A stretch of 64,000 nucleotides of DNA from Nocardia crassostreae (GTDB taxonomy: Bacteria > Actinomycetota > Actinomycetes > Mycobacteriales > Mycobacteriaceae), in contig NZ_BDCH01000033.1 in NCBI RefSeq assembly GCF_001613405.1, positions 1 through 64,000 on the forward strand. Direction: 5' to 3'. Of this stretch, positions 53,813 through 61,227 are shown one piece after another. A program made the position numbers and the translations under genes. Under the pieces are notes generated by a model. It did no database searches. It saw only the letters and a list, made by a program, of their open reading frames with translations, and was not told the DNA's origin. Each line of letters begins with the position of its first letter. The stretch's first letter is position 1.

Positions 53813-55489
53813 GTGATCAACACGACCTACTGGCGTGCACTCGACCGGTTCCGCGATATCGTCGCCGAGCATCCGGATCGGGAAGCGGTGATCTATCCGC
53901 AGGGGCGGACGAGCGCCGGGCTGCCGCAGTACACGCAGATCACCTATGCCGAGCTGGATGCGTGGTCGGATGCCATTGCGGAGAACTTCACGGCGGCGGG
54001 CGTCACCCGGGGTATGCGGACGATCGTGCTGGTCCGGCCGGGGCCGGAGCTGTACGCGGTGCTGTACGGGTTGTTCAAGATCGGGTCGGTGCCGGTGGTG
54101 ATCGATCCGGGCATGGGGTTGTTCAAGATGCTGCGCTGCCTGCAGGAGGCGCAGGCGGAGGCATTCGTGGGGGTGCCGGAGGCGCAGGCGGTGCGGATCG
54201 TGTTCCGCGCCTACTTCCGCAAGGTGAAGGTGGCGGCGACGGTCGGCGGCCGATGCTATTGGCGGGGACCGACTTTGGAGAGCTGGGGCCGCAAACCCAG
54301 TGCGGCGCTGCCGGATCGGGAGCCCGAGCCCGATGACGATCCGCTGCTCATCGCCTATACGACGGGCAGCACCGGACCGGCCAAGGCGGTGGTGCTCACG
54401 CACGGCAATCTCAGCGCCATGATCGGGCAGGTGGACGCGGCGCGCGATCACATCGCGCCGGGGACTTCGCTCATCACCGCGCCGGTGGCGGGCATTCTGG
54501 AGCTGCTGCTCGGATCGCGCTGTGTGCTGCCGCCATTGATTCCCTCCAAGGTGGGCGCCACCGATCCCGTGCATGTGGTGGACGCGGTGAAGCGCTACGG
54601 GGTCAAGACCATGTTCGCCTCGCCCGCGGTGTTGATTCCGCTGCTCACGCATGTCGAGGAGACCGGCGCGAAACTGCCGACGCTGGACAGCATCTACTCC
54701 GGCGGGGCGCCTGTGCGCGATACCGTCATCGCGCGGCTGCGCAAGGTGCTGCCCACCGACGCGCGGGTGTATTCCGGGTACGGGGCCACCGAGGCGCTGC
54801 CCATGGCGACCATCGAATCCCGGGAACTGCTGGGCGATCTCGTCGAGCAGGCGCATCGCGGCAAGGGCGTGTGCGTGGGCAAGCCCGCACTGGATGTGCG
54901 GGCGCGGATCATCGCCATTACCGATGACGCGCTGCCCACCTGGGACGATGTCGAGGCGCGGTCGGCGGATCTGGCGAAGTCGCGCGGGATCGGCGAACTG
55001 GTGGTGGCGGGGCCGAATGTCAGCACCCGCTACTTCTGGCCCCAGAAGGCCAATCTCATCGGCAAGGTCGTGGACGGGGAGACGATCTGGCATCGCACCG
55101 GCGATCTGGCCTGGCTCGACGAGGAAGGCCGAATCCGGTTCTGCGGGCGCAAGAGTCAGCGCCTCGATACCGCGGACGGGCCCATGTTCACCGTGCAGGT
55201 AGAGCAGGTGTTCAATACCGTGCCGGGCGTGGCGCGCACGGCGCTGGTCGGCATCGGCGAGCGGGGGGCGCAGCGGCCGGTGCTGTGCGTCGAACTGGCA
55301 GCGGGCGCGGATCAGGCGGCCGTCGAGGGCAAGTTGCGGCGGCGGCGCGAGGAATTCGAGGTCGCGGCGCCGGTGACCGGCTTCCTCTTCCATCCCAAGT
55401 TCCCCGTCGACATCCGGCACAACGCCAAGATCGGGCGGGAGAAGCTGACGGTGTGGGCGGCCAAGCAGACCGATGCGAAGGAGAAATAA
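53813..55489 (+). CDS. nltC: Beta-lactone synthetase (NltC, OleC family)
   Basis: A 558-residue ANL-superfamily adenylate-forming enzyme. The P-loop-like YTTGSTGPAKAVVLTH lies at about residues 182-197, the aromatic motif is YSGYGATEALPM, and TGDLAWLDEEGRIRFCGRKS is the hinge. OleC-type proteins use ATP to cyclise a beta-hydroxy acid to a beta-lactone, not to form an acyl-CoA; this protein's sequence and neighbours fit that. GTG start at 53813 behind GAGGTG. Confidence 0.85.
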   Translation: MINTTYWRALDRFRDIVAEHPDREAVIYPQGRTSAGLPQYTQITYAELDAWSDAIAENFTAAGVTRGMRTIVLVRPGPELYAVLYGLFKIGSVPVVIDPGMGLFKMLRCLQEAQAEAFVGVPEAQAVRIVFRAYFRKVKVAATVGGRCYWRGPTLESWGRKPSAALPDREPEPDDDPLLIAYTTGSTGPAKAVVLTHGNLSAMIGQVDAARDHIAPGTSLITAPVAGILELLLGSRCVLPPLIPSKVGATDPVHVVDAVKRYGVKTMFASPAVLIPLLTHVEETGAKLPTLDSIYSGGAPVRDTVIARLRKVLPTDARVYSGYGATEALPMATIESRELLGDLVEQAHRGKGVCVGKPALDVRARIIAITDDALPTWDDVEARSADLAKSRGIGELVVAGPNVSTRYFWPQKANLIGKVVDGETIWHRTGDLAWLDEEGRIRFCGRKSQRLDTADGPMFTVQVEQVFNTVPGVARTALVGIGERGAQRPVLCVELAAGADQAAVEGKLRRRREEFEVAAPVTGFLFHPKFPVDIRHNAKIGREKLTVWAAKQTDAKEK

Positions 55490-55689
55490 TGAAACTCCTA
55501 CTGCCGCGGGCGATTCAGCTGTTCGATCGGCTGCTCGTACTGGCCGGGCTGATCGTGGGCGCGCGCATGCTGCTCGGGATGGCCGCCGATGAGCTGGCCA
55601 GTCGCCGGGAACTGGAATCCGGATTGCGGGCCAAGGTGCTGACCGCCGTGCGGGCCATCGAGAACAAGAAACTGCAGGAGGCGCCGTGA
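55489..55689 (+). CDS. Small membrane protein embedded between nltC and nltD
   Basis: A 66-residue protein whose ATG (55489) overlaps the nltC stop as TAATG and whose stop overlaps the nltD GTG. One hydrophobic helix (about residues 14-33, LVLAGLIVGARMLLGMAAD) is followed by an amphipathic charged C-terminus (ELESGLRAKVLTAVRAIENK). Being translationally coupled on both sides, it is almost certainly expressed with the pathway. It could anchor the enzymes at the membrane, where their long-chain lipids lie. No family is recognised. Confidence 0.7.
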   Translation: MKLLLPRAIQLFDRLLVLAGLIVGARMLLGMAADELASRRELESGLRAKVLTAVRAIENKKLQEAP

Positions 55690-56720
55690 AAGCCTTGGTG
55701 ACGGGAGCGTCGGGCTTCCTGGGCGGTGCGCTGGCGCGGCGGTTGGTGCGCGACGGTGACTACGAGGTGGCGATTCTGGCGCGGCCCACCAGTAATCTGC
55801 GCGATCTGGAATCGGTGCTCGACAAGATCGAGGTCGTCACCGGCGATCTCGCCGACGCGGAGTCGCTGGAACGGGCGGTCGCGGGCGTCGATGTCGTCTT
55901 CCACAGTGCCGCGCGGGTGGACGAGCGCGGTACGCGCGAGCAGTTCTGGGCCGAGAATGTGGCCGCCACCTCGCTGCTGGTGAGCGCGGCGCAGGCCGGG
56001 GGCGCGTCGCGGTTCGTCTTCATCTCCAGTCCGAGCGCCCTGATGGATCGCGACGGGGGCGATCAGGTCGACGTCGACGAATCGGTGCCGTATCCGACGC
56101 GGTATCTCAACTATTACTGCGAGACGAAAGCGGCGGCCGAACGCCTGGTGCTGAAGGCGAATACCGAGGGTTTCACCACCTGTGCGCTGCGGCCGCGCGC
56201 CACCTGGGGTGCGGGCGACCGGTCCGGGCCGATCGTGCGGCTGCTGGATCGGGCCGCGGCGGGCACGCTGCCGGATCTGTCCGGCGGCAAGGACGTCTAC
56301 GCCTCGCTGTGTCACATGGAGAATACTGTCGAGGCCTGTGTCAAGGCGGCTGCCAGCGACAAGGTCGGCGGCAAACCGTATTTCATCGCCGATGCCGAGA
56401 CGACCAACGTGTGGCCGTTCCTCAGCCAGGTGGCGATCGATCTGGGCTATCAGCCACCGCGCCGCAAGCTCGACCCGCGTGCGGTGAGCGCGGTCGTGTG
56501 CGTGATCGAATCCCTGCGGCGCGTACCGTATCTCGCCACCCGCTGGACGCCGCCGCTGTCGCGTTATTCGGTCGCGGTCATGCCCCGGACCGGGACATAC
56601 GACACCGGGGCCGCCACCAGGGATTTCGGATACCGACCGGTCGTAGATCGCGATTCGGGCATGGCTCACTTGCAATCCTGGATCAAAAGTGGGGAGTCTA
56701 ACGCCGCAATAACACGCTGA
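55686..56720 (+). CDS. nltD: 2-Alkyl-3-ketoacid reductase (NltD, OleD family)
   Basis: A 344-residue extended SDR of the 3-beta-HSD group. The nucleotide site is TGASGFLG at residues 6-13, and the catalytic pair is Y144 and K148 in NYYCETK. HSAARVDERGTREQFWAENV is typical of OleD-like proteins. It should reduce the product of NltAB to the beta-hydroxy acid used by NltC. It is the last gene of the nltC-ORF-nltD operon. Confidence 0.83.
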   Translation: MKALVTGASGFLGGALARRLVRDGDYEVAILARPTSNLRDLESVLDKIEVVTGDLADAESLERAVAGVDVVFHSAARVDERGTREQFWAENVAATSLLVSAAQAGGASRFVFISSPSALMDRDGGDQVDVDESVPYPTRYLNYYCETKAAAERLVLKANTEGFTTCALRPRATWGAGDRSGPIVRLLDRAAAGTLPDLSGGKDVYASLCHMENTVEACVKAAASDKVGGKPYFIADAETTNVWPFLSQVAIDLGYQPPRRKLDPRAVSAVVCVIESLRRVPYLATRWTPPLSRYSVAVMPRTGTYDTGAATRDFGYRPVVDRDSGMAHLQSWIKSGESNAAITR

Positions 56721-56869
56721 CCAGCAATCGGGCGCTGCCGGGCCAAAACTTGTGTTACGAGCGGTACCGGCTAGCATGGACCGTATTAACGCTCACAGCT
56801 GTGTCGATCGATGACCAGTTATGAGCGGAGATGCAGTGCCGCACCGCTACTCAATGAGGAGAGCGCCCG

Positions 56870-57699
56870 ATGCCGGTGTTCGATTTCCACGGCGTATCAG
56901 TCGCATACGACCACGCCGGATCGGGTGATCCGATCTTGTTCCTGCACAATATCGGCGGTGACCGCCGCATCTGGACCAATCAGGTGCAGGCCCTGTCCCC
57001 CACCAACAGCGTCTACGCGATGGACCTGTTCGGCTACGGCGAATCCGATGTCCCCGCCACGGGTTACACCGTCGACAACTACGTCCGCCTGGTCTCCGAC
57101 TTCATCGAGTCCAAGGACCTCCGCAACGTAACCCTCGTCGGCAATTGCTTCGGCAGCGCATTGTCCCTGCTCTACGCCCGGCAGACCCCGAAGCGCGTCC
57201 GCTCCCTGGTGCTGTGCAGCCCGCTGACCGCCGCCACCCTGCGCCCCACCCCCACCGGCTGGACCGCCCGCGCCGCCTCCCACTTCTCCCTCGACACCCT
57301 CACCAACGCGATCAGCGTCCCGGGCCTGGCCGCGAACTGGGTGGTCCGCGAACAACTCGGCCCCCGCGGCCGCAACCTCGACCCCGAAACCTTCGCCGCC
57401 CTCCGCCGCCGCTGGTCCGAACCCCGCCGCCTCCTCCCCCCGGCCGCAATCGCCCGCGACCTCCACGCCCTCTCCACCCTGGACGACTTCCACCCCACCC
57501 CCAACTTCCCACCCATCACCACAGTCTGGGCGCAAAAAACCGCATCCTCTCCGCCAAAGCAGGCGCCCACCTCAACGAATCCCTCTGCCCCGCCCGCGCC
57601 ATCCGCCTCCCCGACTGCGGCCACCTGGTCATGATGGAAGACCCGGACACCGTCACCTCAGCCATCCGCTCCGCCGCCCACACCGCCCTCGCCAGCTGA
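56870..57699 (+). pseudogene. Alpha/beta hydrolase with cysteine nucleophile elbow, frameshifted near the end
   Basis: A GAGGAGAG ribosome binding site precedes ATG 56870. The oxyanion region is FLHNIGGDRRIW, and the nucleophile elbow is G-N-C-F-G, with cysteine instead of serine or aspartate. The frame is open to 57634 as low-complexity sequence, but the conserved end (NRILSAKAGAHLNE ... LPDCGHLVMMED, with the catalytic histidine) lies in another frame ending at 57699. One extra A in the A-run at 57534-57539 joins them as VWAQKNRIL. Its place next to nltD suggests a role with the lactone. OleB, the decarboxylase of olefin pathways, belongs to this fold but has an aspartate nucleophile. Confidence 0.7.
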
Positions 57700-58275
57700 C
57701 CCTCGCTCATCGATCCGCGCCGCATCCGGGCACGGCCCGAGACCGGCCAGCACGGCCGCGCCTTCCCGACGGCTGCGCACCCGGATGAACTCGATATGCC
57801 CGTAGGTCGGATCACGCTGCGCCCGCAGATAGCGCTCACGATTCCTGGCGTGCGTCGTCCACGCCCAGAGAATCACCGACTGCTCGGGGTCGAGCGAGAA
57901 CATATCCCGCAGCCGTTCCCGATTGCCGTTCCACAACTCGCGCCGAAAGACCCACCGCCCCACGGTCCGCGTGACGATCTGCCACATGACCAGCGAACGC
58001 GGCAGATCCAACCAGATCACCGCATCGGCTCGTCGCCACACGAGATCGCCGAGCTTCCCGTGATAGTTCCCGTCCACCACCCAGGCGTCCCCCGCGATCC
58101 GCTCCCCCACCGCCGCCCGGAACTCCGCCTCCCCCATGGCCGTCCACCCGGCCTGATGATGGATGGCATCGAGCTCCACATGCGGAATCCCCAACCGCCG
58201 CGCAATCCCCCGCGCCAGCGAACTCTTCCCCGACCCCGAAGTCCCCACCACCGAAATCCGCCGCACTGCCACCAT
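57658..58275 (-). CDS. P-loop kinase-like protein (adenylate kinase/FlaR family)
   Basis: A 205-residue nucleotide-binding protein. VGTSGSGKSSLARGIARRLG (residues 9-28) is a Walker A. ELDAIHHQAGW, WVVDGNYHGK and the RRADAVIWLDLPRSLVMW segment are typical of the 'topology modulation/FlaR' group. Substrate unknown. The ATG at 58275 is chosen because the upstream extension is low complexity. Its end overlaps the convergent hydrolase by 42 bases. Confidence 0.78.
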   Translation of the reverse strand: MVAVRRISVVGTSGSGKSSLARGIARRLGIPHVELDAIHHQAGWTAMGEAEFRAAVGERIAGDAWVVDGNYHGKLGDLVWRRADAVIWLDLPRSLVMWQIVTRTVGRWVFRRELWNGNRERLRDMFSLDPEQSVILWAWTTHARNRERYLRAQRDPTYGHIEFIRVRSRREGAAVLAGLGPCPDAARIDERGSAGEGGVGGGADG

Positions 58276-58315
58276 CAGAACATCATCCCCGGCGGCAGTG
58301 GGCGGCGAGTAATCG

Positions 58316-58624
58316 TCAGCCGAAGTGGCAGACGTAGTGGACGGGCTCGAGGACCTCGATTCGGAACGAGGAGTTGCCGGGAACCGAGAAGGATTCGCCG
58401 CCCTTGTAGGTCTTGGGCTCGGATTCATCGGCGAGGGTGACGGTGCATTCGCCCTCGAGGAGTTCCATGATTTCCGGGGCGCCGGTGTTGAACGTCAGGG
58501 TCGCGGGGAGGATGACGCCTACGGACTTGGTGGTGCCGTCGGCCAGTTCGATGTTGTGGCTGACGCACTTGCCGTCGAAGTAGACGTTGGCCTTCTTGGT
58601 GACGGTGACGTTCTCGAACTTCAT
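58316..58624 (-). CDS. ppnP: Pyrimidine/purine nucleoside phosphorylase
   Basis: A 102-residue cupin of the PpnP (YaiE, DUF1255) family, which phosphorolyses a broad set of nucleosides to the base and ribose-1-phosphate. Visible: NVTVTKKANVYFDGKCVSHN near the start, GVILPATLTFNTGAPEIMEL, and GGESFSVPGNSSFRIEV. The ATG at 58624 gives the family's normal length. Confidence 0.9.
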   Translation of the reverse strand: MKFENVTVTKKANVYFDGKCVSHNIELADGTTKSVGVILPATLTFNTGAPEIMELLEGECTVTLADESEPKTYKGGESFSVPGNSSFRIEVLEPVHYVCHFG

Positions 58625-58743
58625 GCTGGCGGGGAGCCTATCGGTTGGGGACATGCCCTGGCGGGCGGTCGCGAACTCGCTGATCGTAGCGGGGGGCCTT
58701 CGCTGCGCTCGGCTACAGGGCGGGGAAGACGTAGGTTGGGGGG

Positions 58744-59256
58744 ATGACTGTGCTGGAGACTGCGCGAATTCGGTTGCGGCCGTGGACTTCTGGTGAGGCT
58801 GATATCGCATTGTGGCTGGAGCTGCATGCGGATGAGCGGGTGTCGGAGTTCGTGGGGCGGTATACGCGGGAGAGTGCTGCCGAGCGGCTGACCGGGATGG
58901 AGAAGCAGTGGGCCGAGCGGGGGCACGGGCAGTTCGTGCTCGAATCGCGGGTGGACGGGAGCTTTGTCGGGCGGGCGGGGCTGAATTATTGGGAGCAGTT
59001 CGACGAGGTCGAGGCGGCGTGGACGCTGCATGCCGACGCGTGGGGGCGGGGGTATGCGACCGAGGCGGCGGCGGCCTTCTTGGAATGGGGATTCCGGACC
59101 CTGGATGTGCCGTACATCACGGCCATGATCAGGCCACACAATGAGCGCTCGCTGCGCGTCGCCGGTCGGATGGGGTTCACCGAGTTGCGACGGGATGTAC
59201 TGTTCGGCAATCCGGTGATCGTGCACTCCCGGGCGCGGGAGAGCGCCGGGTCGTAG
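58744..59256 (+). CDS. GNAT family N-acetyltransferase (RimJ/RimL type)
   Basis: A 170-residue acetyltransferase. The N-terminus LETARIRLRPWTSGEADIAL and the acetyl-CoA segment AWGRGYATEAAAAFLEWGF place it in the RimJ/RimL group, followed by HNERSLRVAGRMGFTELR. Substrate unknown. It is divergent from ppnP. Confidence 0.85.
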   Translation: MTVLETARIRLRPWTSGEADIALWLELHADERVSEFVGRYTRESAAERLTGMEKQWAERGHGQFVLESRVDGSFVGRAGLNYWEQFDEVEAAWTLHADAWGRGYATEAAAAFLEWGFRTLDVPYITAMIRPHNERSLRVAGRMGFTELRRDVLFGNPVIVHSRARESAGS

Positions 59257-59381
59257 AGCTGCCGGTTGCCGAAGTGGCGTGAACAGTCACAACTCTGGCC
59301 GCGACGGTCACGGACAGCGGGCGGGTCCGGACGTACAGTCGAGGTCTGCTTTGTGACCACTGTCACACCCGAGGATGCCTG

Positions 59382-61214
59382 ATGAAGATGCCGAATCGAC
59401 TGCGCACCAAGCGGATCGGTGTGGTCGCCGTGGCGGCGGCACTGGTGCTGGCGCTGACAGGACCGGCGCTGGCGGATCCGGTGGCCGGGGAGCCGCCCGT
59501 GGCGGATACGCCGACGGTGGGCACGCAGGTGGATCCGGTGTACGTGGTGCAGAACCTGCTCATGCTGTTGCAGGGGTACGGGCGGGATTGGACCGATCCC
59601 GCGCTGATGCAGTTCTGGTTGCAGCATTTCGGGAGTCTGCCGGGGCGGGCGGGGCAGAGTTTGGGGGCGATGCTGGAGCCGGGGCAGTATCAGGGCGAGG
59701 AGGGGCAGCAGCGGTTGCGGGATACCGTGCAGAAGCTGATCGACGACACCTTGCATTTCCTGCCGAATCTGGCGGGCGCGCAGCTGGCGCCGGGGGATCC
59801 GCGGTATGTGCCGGATTGGAACGGGAACGGCGTGTTCGGCGAGGTCGCCGACAATTCCTTGGATGGTGATGCGCTGGACGTGGATTCGGCGGGGAATGTG
59901 GGTGCGGTGGCGCGGTTCCGGTACCCGTGCGTGGAGCCGGGCGATGTGGTGCTGTACGAAAACCGGGACGGCACTTGCGTTCCCGGGGATGCGCCGGGCG
60001 CGGATTTCAAGTTCGGTGAGGCACGCAAGATTCAGATCGTGAACGCGCGGGGCATGCGGCTGGCGGCGACGATCATGCTGCCGGAGGAGGCGCTCGACCC
60101 GGCGCCGGGACGCACCTTCCCGATGACGGTGTTCAGCGATGGGGCGATCGCCTTGCAGTCCACCTATTACGCGTGGTCGATGCAGGCGGTGCGGCGCGGG
60201 TACATCGCGCCCACGTACGACGAAGCGGGACAGGGCGCCAGCGACGGCACCGCCTTGGATCTCGTCATTCCCTACAACACCCCGCACTGCTTCGCGTCCG
60301 GCACGTGCCGCGATATCGAGGACGTCATGCGCTGGGTGGTGGGCGAGGACATTCTGCCCGCGCCCGATACGCAGACCCTGCTCGGCGACACGTCGAGCCT
60401 GGTGAATTTCTGGAATACCGTGCATATTCCGCGCCTCGGGCAGCGCTACGACCCGGCTTACGCTCCGGTAGGCGACAATTCACCCAACCCCATCCGGGAC
60501 CTGTTCGATACCAACAGGATCGGGGTGTGGGGCCAGTCCATGGGATCCATCGCCACCAGCCACTACCTGTGGTCGGTCGGACAGGGCCAGGGTATGGACG
60601 GCCGCCCGGTGCCGAAACCCGCCGCAGCGGTCCTGCTGTCCGGATTCGAGCCCTCACTAGCTGATGTGCCGACCCAGATCCAGACCTCCGACAACGACAT
60701 CCCCGGCCTCACCAGCGGCGGCATCTTCCCGGTCAACGACTTCGACTTCTTCGGCGCGCACATCGGTTTCGATCCCACCGACGGCGCCCTCGGCGGCAAG
60801 TCCTGGTACGACTGGATCCGCCGCAACCGCACCGGCACCGCACCCCTGCAATTCCTGACCCTGGAGGGCGGCAGCCACTACGACACCGTCGGCGTCGGCA
60901 TGCTCTTCCCTCGCACCCTGGAATCCTGGCGCACCTCGATCAACTACTCCGTCGACTGGTTCGACTGCAATATCGAGAAGGACGCCGACGCGTGCGCCCG
61001 CGTGGTCACCCCCGACCCGCTCATGTCCAAAGCCGTTGCGGTCGAGGTCTCCCCGCAGGGCCCGTCCGGCCCGAGCTACTGCGTGACGGTGCCCAGCCAG
61101 CAGACCCTCGTCACGTTGCTGCTCGGCCCGCTCAAGACCTTCCTCAGCAGCATCTACGGCGAGCCCGCGCCGCAACCGTGCGTCGCGGGCCAGCCGATTC
61201 CCTTGTATCCGTGA
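59382..61214 (+). CDS. Secreted alpha/beta hydrolase
   Basis: A 610-residue protein. A Sec signal peptide (residues 1-31, Lys/Arg start then VAVAAALVLALTGPALA) is followed by a helical region and a large hydrolase domain. The nucleophile elbow is GQSMGS, near residue 387, and the histidine is probably in LEGGSHYDTVG. Cysteines in pairs suggest disulfides. It is probably cell-wall associated or extracellular. The substrate is unknown. Confidence 0.75.
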   Translation: MKMPNRLRTKRIGVVAVAAALVLALTGPALADPVAGEPPVADTPTVGTQVDPVYVVQNLLMLLQGYGRDWTDPALMQFWLQHFGSLPGRAGQSLGAMLEPGQYQGEEGQQRLRDTVQKLIDDTLHFLPNLAGAQLAPGDPRYVPDWNGNGVFGEVADNSLDGDALDVDSAGNVGAVARFRYPCVEPGDVVLYENRDGTCVPGDAPGADFKFGEARKIQIVNARGMRLAATIMLPEEALDPAPGRTFPMTVFSDGAIALQSTYYAWSMQAVRRGYIAPTYDEAGQGASDGTALDLVIPYNTPHCFASGTCRDIEDVMRWVVGEDILPAPDTQTLLGDTSSLVNFWNTVHIPRLGQRYDPAYAPVGDNSPNPIRDLFDTNRIGVWGQSMGSIATSHYLWSVGQGQGMDGRPVPKPAAAVLLSGFEPSLADVPTQIQTSDNDIPGLTSGGIFPVNDFDFFGAHIGFDPTDGALGGKSWYDWIRRNRTGTAPLQFLTLEGGSHYDTVGVGMLFPRTLESWRTSINYSVDWFDCNIEKDADACARVVTPDPLMSKAVAVEVSPQGPSGPSYCVTVPSQQTLVTLLLGPLKTFLSSIYGEPAPQPCVAGQPIPLYP

Positions 61215-61227
61215 GGATTCCCGCCGG

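Noticed and set aside
33000..61000. Attachment sites, origin of transfer or insertion sequence borders around the secretion and nlt block
   Set aside because: No convincing direct repeats, tRNA end or terminal inverted repeats could be found by reading.
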